In this document: piece after piece, positions 8,125 through 16,624 of the stretch
Position numbering within the stretch: position 1 is the stretch's first letter
Layout of the letters: the number at the start of each line of letters is the position of its first letter
Assembly: GCA_018240015.1 (NCBI GenBank)
Contig: JAFEGJ010000001.1
Coordinates: 302,250-366,249 of the forward strand
From: Verrucomicrobiota bacterium
Lineage (GTDB): Bacteria > Chlamydiota > Chlamydiia > Chlamydiales > Rhabdochlamydiaceae
Direction of reading: 5' to 3'
Length of the DNA: 64,000 nt
Made by a program: the position numbers and the translations under genes
Notes under the pieces: generated by a model
The model's input: the letters and a program-made list of their open reading frames with translations, nothing else
What the model was told of the DNA's origin: nothing
The model's database searches: none

Positions 8125-9045
8125 ATGTTATTGGTTGGTGATGTTGGCGGCACAAAGACACATCTTGCTCTCTTTGAGGGAATGAAGTGTGTTAGAGAGG
8201 AGCGGTATTTCAGTCGGGAATTTCCCAGTTTGAAAGAAATCGTTCGTAATTTTAATCCCGGGCCTGTCGAAAAAGCTTGTTTTGGCGTCGCAGGTCCCGT
8301 GGAAAATAATCGCTGTCATGCCACCAATCTTCCGTGGGTCATCGATGCTAAAGATTTTGATATCAAAAAAGTATGGCTCATCAATGATTTAGTGGCCACA
8401 GCCTGGGGAATAGGTTCGTTAAAATCCGAGGAATTGGTAACCCTCAATGATGGTCAGCCCAGAAAGGGGCACCGCGCCATCCTCGCCGCTGGCACGGGCC
8501 TTGGCATAGCAGGTATTTTTTGGGACGGTAAAGAACACCATCCTTTTCCATCGGAGGGCGGGCATGTCGATTTTGCTCCCCGCGATGAAACGGAAAAATT
8601 ACTCTGGCTTTACCTTAAGAAAAAGTATGGTCATGTCTCTTACGAGAGGGTGATTTCAGGTCCTGGCCTCGAACATCTTTACTGGTTTTACTTAGAGAGC
8701 GGCCGCACGCACGAAAAACTGGGCGAAGAAGATTTGCCCGTTATTATCACACACAAAGCAGTGCAAGGCGAATCGAAAGCTTGTCGAGAAATTGTCGAAT
8801 GGTTCTGCTGCCTTTATGGAAGTGTGGCTGGAAATATCGCGCTGCAATTTATGGCCAGTGGGGGTGTTTATGTCGGCGGAGGAATCGCACCTAAAATCAT
8901 TTCTATCCTAAAGGAAGGATTTTTCATGCGGGGTTTTAGTGAGAAAGGACGCTTCCATGATTTACTTTCTTCTATTCCCGTTCATGTCATCATGAATGAA
9001 AATACCGCTCTTTTAGGTGCGGCGGTATTTGTTAACCGGCAATAA
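8125..9045 (+). CDS. glk: Glucokinase (Glk family)
   Basis: Phosphorylates glucose with ATP to glucose-6-phosphate. From ATG 8,125 the 306-aa product starts with the phosphate-1 motif GDVGGTKTHLALF at residues 5-17. It continues with PVENNRCHATNLPWV, the catalytic Asp in LINDLVATAWG, the adenosine motif AGTGLGIAGIF, EGGHVDFAPRD, and GGVYVGGGIAPK near the C-terminus, as in E. coli Glk. A purine-rich AAGAAAG precedes the ATG. The frame is open for 67 more codons, but these come entirely from palindromic element B and its flank. Chlamydiaceae lack hexokinase and import glucose-6-phosphate, so this marks a less reduced sugar metabolism. It overlaps nlpC by 14 nt tail to tail. Confidence 0.95.
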   Translation: MLLVGDVGGTKTHLALFEGMKCVREERYFSREFPSLKEIVRNFNPGPVEKACFGVAGPVENNRCHATNLPWVIDAKDFDIKKVWLINDLVATAWGIGSLKSEELVTLNDGQPRKGHRAILAAGTGLGIAGIFWDGKEHHPFPSEGGHVDFAPRDETEKLLWLYLKKKYGHVSYERVISGPGLEHLYWFYLESGRTHEKLGEEDLPVIITHKAVQGESKACREIVEWFCCLYGSVAGNIALQFMASGGVYVGGGIAPKIISILKEGFFMRGFSEKGRFHDLLSSIPVHVIMNENTALLGAAVFVNRQ

Positions 9046-9796
9046 GGGTGTCGGGATGCCACCTGCGAATCATAAAAGGTTGTTTCTTGGCCCAACATTC
9101 TTCTAGTCTTTCTTTCAGGGGAGTCTCGATGACACCTTGGTGGATGCGGCTTTCGAGTACTAAATAAGGTGACAAGACAAAAATGACATGACCTGCTTGC
9201 CCTTGCTGGCCGGTCCATACAATCATGTCGCCCCGTTCTATACGAGATTGGATCGTTTCATAGGGATCTGTATGCGAGGCAATCAGCGTACCGAGTTTGG
9301 CGAGTCCCGATGTATTGCGCGGAGTCCAGCCGTGCGTGGCTTCATACAAAATGCCGGAGCAATCAACGCCGGTGCACGTCCAGTCGAGATGAGATTCAGG
9401 ATCAAGAGGATTGAGAGGAGGATAGAGCTCCAAAAGCTGAGGGATGCCTTTGTACCAATTGCCGCCCCAAAAATATCGATGGCCTTTGAGTCTTTCCAAA
9501 AAAAGAAGAACCGACTCGAGAGGGGGAAGAAAAATATGTCTTTCGGGTGTGGAGTGCGGGCAGCTTTCTAAAAATCTGGCATCGACAAATAGGGGCTGAG
9601 AAGAAGGATATTCTTTTGTTTCTACTTGGGCCATCCCATCTAAGGTCTGAAGAACGGTAAATTTTGTTCCGGGAAATGCGATGTTTTCGATGGCGAAGAG
9701 TCTTTTTTTATCGTCGTAGGGAAGAGGGTAAACAAAGGGAATTTTCGCTGTGTTGAGAATGGGAGTTGGATGTTTTGCAAGAGCGAATGTTGACAT
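9032..9796 (-). CDS. nlpC: NlpC/P60-family peptidoglycan endopeptidase (chlamydial NlpC type)
   Basis: 254 aa. An N-terminal SH3-like region (about 10-80) precedes the NlpC/P60 domain: YFWGGNWYKG, catalytic Cys146 in GVDCSG, and catalytic His203 in QAGHVIFV. GDMIVWTG supplies the strand before the His. No signal peptide is visible, as in the chlamydial homologue I recall (CT127), which is thought to trim the transient peptidoglycan ring at division. The long segment between the glycine-rich strand and the Cys is larger than in minimal P60 domains. It diverges from oppA across a short intergenic region. Confidence 0.88.
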   Translation of the reverse strand: MSTFALAKHPTPILNTAKIPFVYPLPYDDKKRLFAIENIAFPGTKFTVLQTLDGMAQVETKEYPSSQPLFVDARFLESCPHSTPERHIFLPPLESVLLFLERLKGHRYFWGGNWYKGIPQLLELYPPLNPLDPESHLDWTCTGVDCSGILYEATHGWTPRNTSGLAKLGTLIASHTDPYETIQSRIERGDMIVWTGQQGQAGHVIFVLSPYLVLESRIHQGVIETPLKERLEECWAKKQPFMIRRWHPDTLIAG

Positions 9797-9837
9797 TAAC
9801 TTAGGGGCTTTTCTACATTGGGGGTCGGAGCGTGAGT

Positions 9838-11418
9838 ATGTTCAATAAAATAAAATTCGTCAACGTTTTCGCCCTTCTTCTTCTTTTCTTCGCAGGTTGT
9901 GGTAGTCAAAAGGATGCGCCGATTCGCATCAATATAGGAGCCGAGCCGCAAACACTCGATCCGCGCAAAGCGCGTGATTTACAAGCGCAGACACTCACAC
10001 GGATGTTCTTCGATGGACTGATGCGTCTGGGGAAAGATGAAAAACCTGAATGCTCACTTGCCAAAACTTATGAAGTGTCAGACGACGGATGCACGTATAC
10101 ATTTCATTTGCGCGATGCTCAGTGGACCAACGGTGACGTTGTAACCGCGCACGATTTTGCTTACGCCTGGAAAAAAGTTCTCGATCCCAAGTTTCCTTCG
10201 GATCAAGCCTTTCAATTGTATGTCATTAGCAATGCTCAGGCAGCTATCGAAGGAAAAGTGCCACTTGAAGAAGTGGGTATCCGGGTGCTGGATGATAAGA
10301 CGCTGCAAGTTCGGTTGACAAATCCCACAGCTCATTTTTTGGAACTCACGACATTATCGGTCTTTTTCCCTGTGAACTCCAGAGTGGATCAAGAAAATCC
10401 TCACTGGGATTTAAATGCTGATACTTATGTGTGCAATGGACCCTTTCAGCCAGCAGCTTGGAAACATTCCGATCAAATCGAAGCTGTGAAAAATCCCCAC
10501 TATTGGGATGCCGAGCACGTGCAACTAAAACGCATTGAACTGGTCATGGTTAGTGAAGATGCTGAACTCAAGATGTATGAAAAAAGGCAGCTTGACTGGG
10601 CGGGATCTCCTCTTTCTATTTTGCCTGTCAATGCGCTTCCTGAACTCAAGAAAAAAGACAAATTGCAAGCGCAACCCTTTCTTGCGACTTACTTTTTCCG
10701 CGCCAACGTGGGGAAAAAGCCGCTCGATAATGCCGATTTAAGGAAAGCTCTAGCGCTGTCCATCAATCGGACAGAACTTGTCGATCATGTCACCCAAGGC
10801 GCGCAAATCCCCGCAACGGGTCTTGTGCCCATCTCGATGGGGTTGCAAAGTGGACCCTATTTTAAAGATGGTGATGTAGAGGAAGCGCAAAAGTATCTTG
10901 GAAAAGCAGAAGCTGTGAGCGGCAAAGCACCGCCTCTCACGTATATATATGTCGCAGGCGAGAGAAATTACCTTATCGCCCAAGCGGTGCAACAGCAGTG
11001 GAGAGCAGCACTCGGAATTGAAGTTCGGTTAGAGGCTGTGGAGCGCAAAGTCTACTTTGATCGGCTATCACGGCGTGACTTCGATCTTGCGGCAAGTTCT
11101 TGGGAAGCTGATTTCCACGACCCCTTAAATTTTCTCTCCATATTCAAGCTGAAGAATGGAGGATCTAATAATACAAATTGGGAAAATGCCAAATATACAG
11201 CGCTCTTGAAAAAAGCAGAGTCGACCTTAGATTCTCAGGAAAGAAAAGAATGTCTTCAAAAAGCCGAAGCGATTTTGATCGAAGAAATGCCGATCATTCC
11301 TGTTTTCCATAGACGTCTTCTCTACGTAAAAAAACAGGCTCTTTGCGATGTTGTTCTCTCGAGTCTAGGCGCTCTTGATTTCAAGTGGGCCTACATCGCC
11401 AGCGAGGAACGTAAATGA
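9838..11418 (+). CDS. oppA: OppA-type oligopeptide-binding lipoprotein (SBP family 5)
   Basis: The 526-aa product starts with a lipoprotein signal (FALLLLFFAGC, lipidated Cys21) and then the SBP_bac_5 fold: INIGAEPQTLDPRKARD, YTFHLRDAQWTNGDVVTAHDF (the family signature), PALKNPHYWD-like AVKNPHYWDAEHV, LALSINRTELVD and the NNTNWENAKYT segment. It captures peptides for an ABC importer; no oppBCDF genes are nearby. ATG 9,838 is preferred to a GTG two codons upstream because GGAG is 7 nt before it. Its ATGA overlap with the next gene suggests a two-gene operon. Confidence 0.93.
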   Translation: MFNKIKFVNVFALLLLFFAGCGSQKDAPIRINIGAEPQTLDPRKARDLQAQTLTRMFFDGLMRLGKDEKPECSLAKTYEVSDDGCTYTFHLRDAQWTNGDVVTAHDFAYAWKKVLDPKFPSDQAFQLYVISNAQAAIEGKVPLEEVGIRVLDDKTLQVRLTNPTAHFLELTTLSVFFPVNSRVDQENPHWDLNADTYVCNGPFQPAAWKHSDQIEAVKNPHYWDAEHVQLKRIELVMVSEDAELKMYEKRQLDWAGSPLSILPVNALPELKKKDKLQAQPFLATYFFRANVGKKPLDNADLRKALALSINRTELVDHVTQGAQIPATGLVPISMGLQSGPYFKDGDVEEAQKYLGKAEAVSGKAPPLTYIYVAGERNYLIAQAVQQQWRAALGIEVRLEAVERKVYFDRLSRRDFDLAASSWEADFHDPLNFLSIFKLKNGGSNNTNWENAKYTALLKKAESTLDSQERKECLQKAEAILIEEMPIIPVFHRRLLYVKKQALCDVVLSSLGALDFKWAYIASEERK

Positions 11419-11864
11419 AGAAGCTTTTCTTCTGCCTGTTGGCAGTGATGTGTCTGGAAGCGGGAACCGTACGCCTGGCGAATAACACATCATTTAAATT
11501 GCGCACGGTCATAAGGGCCGCCGATGGAACCTATTTGGGCGAAGTCGTCGTCAACCCTCAGCAGACGATGTCCTGGACTGATTATTTAGGGGGCATTGGA
11601 ACATATAATAACTCTCAGACACCCTATACGGTGATTTGGTATTGCATAGATGGCAGCGATTTTTCTGTGTGTGAAAACGTTTCCACAGGTTCTACGGTGA
11701 CTCCTCTGAACTGTGAGGGTACGCGCACCTGTAAGGTGAAACCGCCTGAATCGCGGCCTCCTCTATATGGACCGCCGACAAACGAATATCTCCAGCAAGA
11801 AAACCCTCAAGAATTGTTACAGGAAGAAGCCGCTCCTCCTGAAGGCTCTCAAGTTCCTAAGTAG
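11415..11864 (+). CDS. Secreted hypothetical protein
   Basis: 149 aa with a cleavable-looking signal peptide (MKKLFFCLLAVMCLEAG). The mature part is beta-rich with four Cys residues (WYCIDGSDFSVCEN, LNCEGTRTCKV), which could form two disulfides. A Pro-, Glu- and Gln-rich tail from about residue 112 (ESRPPLYGPPTNEY) looks disordered. The start overlaps the oppA stop (ATGA). No family recognised. A periplasmic or surface location is inferred from the signal and paired cysteines. The 3' end overlaps the opposite-strand membrane protein gene by 16 nt. Confidence 0.75.
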   Translation: MKKLFFCLLAVMCLEAGTVRLANNTSFKLRTVIRAADGTYLGEVVVNPQQTMSWTDYLGGIGTYNNSQTPYTVIWYCIDGSDFSVCENVSTGSTVTPLNCEGTRTCKVKPPESRPPLYGPPTNEYLQQENPQELLQEEAAPPEGSQVPK

Positions 11865-12232
11865 TATTTGTTGTAGGCCCAAGTTGCCATGTTCAAAGCA
11901 TGAATGGTGAGCACTGTTCCCACATAAGCCGCAGCGACTACCATGGCGATTTCTCTTAGGTTAAGCGAAGAACTGATGGTGCCTTCCCCTAATATTTCTA
12001 CAGCAGGGGGTCCTGCTAAGATCCCGATCCAACCAAATTGTGCAAAAAATGAAGACGCGCTCAGACCCGACAAACCATAACCCAGTGCTTGGCCTCCGGT
12101 TAAATGAGTGAGGTAGCGACCGCAGAAAAAAGCGCCTAGCGCTGCCCCGAGTGATGCGGCAGAAAAATGCAGCATCCGGGCATCTTTAATAGTGGGCGTG
12201 AAATAATATTCAAAAGCGGACGGTTGTGTCAT
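11849..12232 (-). CDS. Hypothetical small membrane protein
   Basis: 127 aa with three or four hydrophobic, Gly- and Ala-rich segments (HFSAASLGAALGAFFCGRYL, SGLSASSFFAQFGWIGILAG, IAMVVAAAYVGTVLTIHAL), like small helical bundle proteins. No family recognised. The start is well supported: AAGGAGAAGG ends 3 nt before ATG 12,232, and a promoter-like pair lies just upstream (12,258-12,287, minus). Confidence 0.7.
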   Translation of the reverse strand: MTQPSAFEYYFTPTIKDARMLHFSAASLGAALGAFFCGRYLTHLTGGQALGYGLSGLSASSFFAQFGWIGILAGPPAVEILGEGTISSSLNLREIAMVVAAAYVGTVLTIHALNMATWAYNKYYLGT

Positions 12233-12257
12233 AGCCTTCTCCTTAGTTAAGGAAAAA

Positions 12258-12287
12258 ACTATGTTCTTTCTAGAATAATTTTGTCAA
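12258..12287 (-). promoter_or_regulatory. Sigma-70-type promoter for the membrane protein gene at 11,849-12,232
   Basis: On the minus strand TTGACA (12,287-12,282) is followed after 18 nt by CATAGT (12,263-12,258). The predicted start is about 20 nt before the strong Shine-Dalgarno of the gene ending at 11,849. The -35 box overlaps the stop region of the upstream lipoprotein gene. Confidence 0.5.
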
Positions 12288-13516
12288 TCGGGTTTTGGAA
12301 GGCCCTTTTCGTAGCTGATCTTGTGTAAAAAGTGGCCGTCATTATCGAAAATCGTCGCTGTGCCCTTACCATTGTCGACGCGTGAGGTGGGATTTTTCTC
12401 CCATTTTTTGTAGTACGAGCCTTTGACGAGAGAGTCATTTTCGTATTCTTCCATGAGCATGAGATCGCCTTCTTTATACCACGCAAAGGAAAGGCCTTGC
12501 TTTTTGTTTGCGGCCATTTCTCGCTGGCTTTCGAGCACGCCGTTTTCATACCAGGTGCGCACGACGCCTTGTATCGCATCGTCTTTCCATGGAACGCAAA
12601 GCCTCGGTTGTTTATCGGAGTAATATTCCCACTCCTCCCCTTCTTTTTTTCCGTCTTTGATGGTGTAGTAGCCTTTTAACTCTCCTTTGTCATCCAGCAG
12701 TTCGACTTTGCCTTCGGGCTTGCCGGCAACATGTTGTACAAAGGAAGTGAGGACATCTTTTTCGAAAATAGCTTGTCTACCATTGCCGTCTTTAATTTCA
12801 GATAGAATCTGGCTTTCAGCATCGAGATAGGTGCCGGTAAGGAGCAGATCTTTTTGGTATTCTTCTTTGTAGTACTTTCCTTCGCTGGTGCCGTGCTTCA
12901 ACCCCTGTTTATAGGAGAGGGTCTCAACAAGAGCGCCGCTCTCGTCATAGATTTTGACCGTGCCGTCGATCCCATCTTTGTGGTAGGGAATTTCTTGCGT
13001 TAGCTTTCCGTGCGTGTAGTAAAGCGAAGGGCCTTCGAGCTCTCCTTTCTCGTATGAAATTTCGGCTAAAGGATTTCCTTCTTCATCCCAAACGTGGCAG
13101 ATTTCATGGAAAAGCCAGCTGGCCATGGCGAGCTCGCTGACTTCAGCAATTCCTTCGATCACTAGTGCTTCGATACGCGGAAGGCCACTGGCATACCATT
13201 CGAGGTATTTTCCGTGCGCTCTTCCATTTTCAATTTCGAGATATTGCCAAGGCTGGCCATTGGCGTGGTATGTGTTGATTTTAGTCTTCAATTTTCCGTC
13301 GTGGGATCTTCCATAGATGCGAGTGACTTTTTGGTACGACTGCGCTTTTGAGAAGTCAACATTTAAAAACGGCTCTAAGCGGTGTTTGGCACTAATCGTT
13401 TCTGAAAAACCGTTGCGATCGACAAGTTGGATGGTGGCGATCTCATCGGGAGTGTGGTCTGTTTTGTGACTGCAACCGCAGAGCAGCAATAATAAGGCGA
13501 GAAAATAATACATCAT
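12284..13516 (-). CDS. Lipoprotein with MORN-variant (YwqK-type) repeats
   Basis: 410 aa with a lipoprotein signal (LALLLLLCGC, Cys15). From residue 75 on, repeats of the form YHANGQPWQYLEIENGRAHG, YYTHGKLTQEIPYHKDGIDG, YYSDKQPRLCVPWKDDAIQG and WYENGVLESQREMAANKKQG recur about nine times. These are MORN_2/YwqK-like beta-hairpin repeats, often found in surface or secreted proteins. The YwqK 'antitoxin' label of some homologues has no support here because no toxin is adjacent. ATG overlaps the stop of the GspM-like gene (ATGA), so it belongs to that operon and may work with the putative secretion platform. Confidence 0.8.
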   Translation of the reverse strand: MMYYFLALLLLLCGCSHKTDHTPDEIATIQLVDRNGFSETISAKHRLEPFLNVDFSKAQSYQKVTRIYGRSHDGKLKTKINTYHANGQPWQYLEIENGRAHGKYLEWYASGLPRIEALVIEGIAEVSELAMASWLFHEICHVWDEEGNPLAEISYEKGELEGPSLYYTHGKLTQEIPYHKDGIDGTVKIYDESGALVETLSYKQGLKHGTSEGKYYKEEYQKDLLLTGTYLDAESQILSEIKDGNGRQAIFEKDVLTSFVQHVAGKPEGKVELLDDKGELKGYYTIKDGKKEGEEWEYYSDKQPRLCVPWKDDAIQGVVRTWYENGVLESQREMAANKKQGLSFAWYKEGDLMLMEEYENDSLVKGSYYKKWEKNPTSRVDNGKGTATIFDNDGHFLHKISYEKGLPKPD

Positions 13517-14058
13517 TTCGTCCTTTGGGTCAGCTCGAGTTGCACAGCATAGACTTCTTCGCTGCCGATCATTTTTCGGGTGAGTTCAAAATCCCGAATC
13601 ACTAGCTGAGGCCTTTTTTCTTTGGGAATATACGGATCGATCTTTACTCCTTCAATAAAAACCAACAACTTTTTGAGATCATCCGCGTTCATGAAGGTGG
13701 GCTGGGCAAGTCGGAAGTTCGTTTCCTTAAACCCGAGTGCCGCTTGTTCCCCTGCTGGTATCCACTGAAGTCGGTTGGCCCGTAAGGTAGAAATATCTTG
13801 GTGGTATCCACCCACTTGCAGGCGCCTAATTTGTGGCTGCAGCAAAGAAAAAGCGTCGCTTCCCTTCTGTAAATAATCGACGTCGCTTCCCTGTAGGTTT
13901 GTTAGGATTTGCTTCTTTTGTGTTTCGACGCGCGAGATCACTTTTTGTTGCTCTTCGATTTCTGCCACCGTTTGCGATGTCTCTTTGAGTCCTTCAAAGC
14001 GCACATGTAAAGTATAGAGAACAAGAAGAAGAGGTAGGAGAGAGAGTAGTTTTTTCAT
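13513..14058 (-). CDS. GspM/PilO-like inner-membrane assembly protein
   Basis: 181 aa. A single N-terminal membrane helix (KKLLSLLPLLLVLYTLHVRF) is followed by a coiled coil (ETSQTVAEIEEQQKVISRVE, continuing to about 60) and a small alpha/beta periplasmic domain ending in VYAVQLELTQ. This is the layout of PilO/GspM proteins that pair with PilN/GspL. Sequence similarity to any named protein is weak, so the call rests on architecture and on the overlapping upstream GspL/PilM-like gene (ATGA). No secretin, ATPase or pseudopilin gene lies nearby. Confidence 0.55.
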   Translation of the reverse strand: MKKLLSLLPLLLVLYTLHVRFEGLKETSQTVAEIEEQQKVISRVETQKKQILTNLQGSDVDYLQKGSDAFSLLQPQIRRLQVGGYHQDISTLRANRLQWIPAGEQAALGFKETNFRLAQPTFMNADDLKKLLVFIEGVKIDPYIPKEKRPQLVIRDFELTRKMIGSEEVYAVQLELTQRTK

Positions 14059-15302
14059 AGGGTAAATGCCATCTTGTACTCATCTTGTTCGGGAGTGAGC
14101 GTGATCTCTTTGCGCGTCGTCTCAGCGATTTGCTGGCGGAAATTTTTCGCAATGGTCGGTGTGGGAGCCAGAAATTTGATTTCGATTTTAACGCCCAGGC
14201 CATGGGAGGTGTAGCGAACGGACATGATGTCGACCTCGGGAGATTTTGCTCCTAAGTACGCGAGAATGTCGGACACAAGATGGGAAGGAGGAGCCAGCGG
14301 TAGTTCTTTTTTCTTTTCCTGGATTTCTTGAAGCGCTGTGGTGATTTTTTCTTGGAGCGGTCCGCCGCCGAGTCTTTTTTCCAGGCCGTGGCGATGGTAG
14401 GCAAGGATGCCTTCGCCCAACCCCAAAGTGGCTGCAGCGCAAAGAAGAGCTGCCGCAATGAAGCGATTGGTTTCTTTTCTTTTTATTTTTTTGGCCGTCT
14501 CAGAGACTAAAGCTCCTGTGCGCCACTGGACTTTATCGAGAGCAAGGCCAATGGCAAGGGCCATCCCGTCGGCTTGGATGGGCTCTGCTTCGGGGAACTT
14601 CGCTTGAAGGAAGGCTTTGAGTCTATCTTTTTCTTCAAAACTTTGGCTGAAAACAATTTTTCCCTTGAGGCACACCACACATGACCGGTCGTAGAAAAGG
14701 GCGACATCGGTTTTTTCTGGGTGAGTAAACCGGGCCCAGGCGACAAGAGCTGTCGGAAGCGATGCAACTTGGACAGGATCGATGCCGATTTCTCCAAACT
14801 GCACAATGTGGCTTTCTAAAAATTTGTTTTTGGTCGCCAAAAGGACAACATCGGTGCCGGTTTTTGTGGGAAGGAATTCGGGATAGAGAATAGCTTCCGT
14901 AAGAGGATAAGGAATGAGACTTTCCGCTTGAAACGGGATCGCTGCAAGCACCTGAGAGCGGCGTTTCAGTTTAAAAGAAACCTCACGTCTTAGCACCTGA
15001 TCAAAGCTAAGGCCCGTGGTGATGGGACTGTCAAACGGCTTTACACCCAAACAATTTGAAAATTTGGTTTTTGGCAGCGTCGGCTTTACCTCAAAATTTT
15101 CTTTCTCACTCGCGCCTTGCCTCTCGGCAATGGTCGCTTGCTCCGAATGAAAATTTTGAGGACCCTCCTTGCCTAATTCCCCAATTTTCAAATTGTTTGG
15201 GTGTACATCTTCGATAGAACATGTCTTTGTCTCGAGGAGCCGGCCTTTATCGACGGTGGCGATGTATAAGGTCGATCCTTCTCTATGGATGCCTACGTTC
15301 AT
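14055..15302 (-). CDS. GspL/PilM-like actin-fold platform protein with an in-frame palindromic insert
   Basis: 415 aa. The N-terminus MNVGIHREGSTLYIATVDKG starts an actin-like fold, which continues after residue 90 with QVLAAIPFQAESLIPYPLTE, ATKNKFLESHIVQFGEIGID (as in PilM/GspL) and ADGMALAIGLAL. A membrane helix follows at about 290-310 (RFIAAALLCAAATLGLGEGI), then a coiled coil and a ferredoxin-like periplasmic domain. This matches GspL, or fused PilM and PilN. Residues 33-88 are encoded by palindromic element C and are hydrophilic and unlike the rest. The insert keeps the frame. It diverges from yggT. Confidence 0.65.
   Translation of the reverse strand: MNVGIHREGSTLYIATVDKGRLLETKTCSIEDVHPNNLKIGELGKEGPQNFHSEQATIAERQGASEKENFEVKPTLPKTKFSNCLGVKPFDSPITTGLSFDQVLRREVSFKLKRRSQVLAAIPFQAESLIPYPLTEAILYPEFLPTKTGTDVVLLATKNKFLESHIVQFGEIGIDPVQVASLPTALVAWARFTHPEKTDVALFYDRSCVVCLKGKIVFSQSFEEKDRLKAFLQAKFPEAEPIQADGMALAIGLALDKVQWRTGALVSETAKKIKRKETNRFIAAALLCAAATLGLGEGILAYHRHGLEKRLGGGPLQEKITTALQEIQEKKKELPLAPPSHLVSDILAYLGAKSPEVDIMSVRYTSHGLGVKIEIKFLAPTPTIAKNFRQQIAETTRKEITLTPEQDEYKMAFTL
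15042..15205. repeat. Long imperfect palindrome, element C, inside the GspL-like gene
   Basis: 164 bp from TA to TA. The outer arms are identical for 23 nt (left end begins TACACCCAAACAATTTG, right end closes CAAATTGTTTGGGTGTA). An inner perfect pair follows (CCTCAAAATTTTC near 15,088-15,101; GAAAATTTTGAGG at 15,149-15,161). The centre is TTGCC tctc GGCAA (about 15,117-15,130). If one TA is a target duplication, the net insert is 162 bp, exactly 54 codons. It is translated on the minus strand as residues 33-88 of the GspL-like protein. Confidence 0.88.
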
Positions 15303-15354
15303 ATTAGCATTTTACGATTTATTTCTTTTTCCCCAACAGGTATGATTTGAGATT

Positions 15355-15606
15355 ATGGTTGGACAAATTATTCACTATGTATTTTTGGCCTATACGATTG
15401 TTTTGGCCGTGCGCATTATCGGTTCGTGGTTCCCCGGTTTTGCGACCCATCCTTATATGGGGGTGATGGCCCAACTCACCGATCCTTATCTGAATTTTTT
15501 TAGACGTGTCATTCCGCCTATTGGCGGCACGCTTGACTTGAGCCCGATTTTGGGTTTTCTAGTCTTGCAATTCACCGAAGGGCTCCTTCGTGCCGTTTTT
15601 AAATAA
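15355..15606 (+). CDS. yggT: YggT-family membrane protein
   Basis: 83 aa with two membrane helices separated by the family signature: HYVFLAYTIVLAVRIIGSWF, then LTDPYLNFFRRVIPPIGGTLDLSPILGFLVLQF. The PYLNFFRR...PxxGxLDxSPI pattern is diagnostic of YggT/Ycf19. The function is poorly defined; links to osmotic tolerance and division-site organisation have been proposed in other bacteria. A TATGAT-like -10 lies at about 15,340. The stop overlaps the dusB start by 17 nt. Confidence 0.88.
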   Translation: MVGQIIHYVFLAYTIVLAVRIIGSWFPGFATHPYMGVMAQLTDPYLNFFRRVIPPIGGTLDLSPILGFLVLQFTEGLLRAVFK

Positions 15607-16624
15607 AAAATTTCAACTTGGGAACCTCACGCTTCCCTCAAATATTTTTTGCGCACCTCTCGCGGGCTGCTCAGATCTTCCCTTTCGTCGCATGACCAAG
15701 AAATATGGTCCAGGACTCATCTACTGCGAAATGGTCAAGATGGATGCACTGGTGCGCCACGATCCCGGGACATATCACCTGCTCGATTTTGAAAAAGAGA
15801 TGCACCCCATCGGTGCTCAGCTTTGTGGAAGTAAACCCAGCCTTGCCGGCCCTGCCGCTAAAATGGTTGAAGATCTTGGTTTTGACGTCGTCGATCTCAA
15901 TTGCGGCTGCCCCGTCGATAAAGTGACCAAAGACGGGAGCGGCTCGGGCCTTTTGAAAACACCGTTTCTCATCGGAGAGATCATCGCGAACATGGTGGCC
16001 GCCGTGAAAATCCCCGTCACCGTCAAAATCCGCGCCGGCTGGGATGAGAAACACATCAACGGCGCAGATATCGTGCGTATTGCCGAAAGCGCTGGAGCCG
16101 CAGCGATCTGCATCCACGGCAGGACGCGGCAGCAGGGATATAAGGGACCTGCGAACTGGGGTTGGATCCGTGAGTGTAAGGAAGCTGCGAAAAATATATT
16201 GGTGATCGGCAACGGTGACTTATTTGCGGCGGAAGATGCTCCTAGCATGTTCCAGGAGACCGGTTGTGATGCACTACTTCTTTCTCGTGGTACAATGGGC
16301 CAGCCCTGGCTCATCGAGGATATATATAGGTGTTTGGAAGGACTGCCAGCGCTGCAGCGGACAGCCGAAGATTATCGTAGGGAGCTGTTAGAACATCTTG
16401 AGCACGTTGTTTCTTACCATCCCGATCGTAAAGCAGCGATGGAGATGCGCCGCATCGGTTGTTGGTATCTCAAGCGTGGCAAAGGTGCGCGTAAATTGCG
16501 GGAAAAAATCAATCAAAGCAGAACGATTGCCGAGACGCGTCAGCATATTTTAGATTTTACCTGGGATGAAATCGATTTTTCAGAGGAAGAGGTCGTTGAA
16601 GAAGCAGCTGCATGTGATATTTAA
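15590..16624 (+). CDS. dusB: tRNA-dihydrouridine synthase (DusB type)
   Basis: FMN-dependent reduction of uridine to dihydrouridine in tRNA D-loops. The 344-aa TIM barrel shows APLAGCSDLPFRRM, GAQLCGSKP, the catalytic Cys loop DLNCGCPVDKVTKDGSGSGLL, VTVKIRAGWD, ICIHGRTRQQGYKG (FMN phosphate region), IGNGDLF and LLSRGTMGQPWL. The GTG start at 15,590 is preceded by GAAGG and overlaps yggT, which suggests coupling. The C-terminus is a four-helix tRNA-binding bundle and an acidic tail. acyP starts inside its last codons. Confidence 0.94.
   Translation: MPFLNKKFQLGNLTLPSNIFCAPLAGCSDLPFRRMTKKYGPGLIYCEMVKMDALVRHDPGTYHLLDFEKEMHPIGAQLCGSKPSLAGPAAKMVEDLGFDVVDLNCGCPVDKVTKDGSGSGLLKTPFLIGEIIANMVAAVKIPVTVKIRAGWDEKHINGADIVRIAESAGAAAICIHGRTRQQGYKGPANWGWIRECKEAAKNILVIGNGDLFAAEDAPSMFQETGCDALLLSRGTMGQPWLIEDIYRCLEGLPALQRTAEDYRRELLEHLEHVVSYHPDRKAAMEMRRIGCWYLKRGKGARKLREKINQSRTIAETRQHILDFTWDEIDFSEEEVVEEAAACDI

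Noticed and set aside
12284-13516. Toxin-antitoxin role for the YwqK-like repeat lipoprotein
   Set aside because: The label comes from one homologue family; no toxin gene is adjacent and the protein is a lipoprotein in a different operon type.
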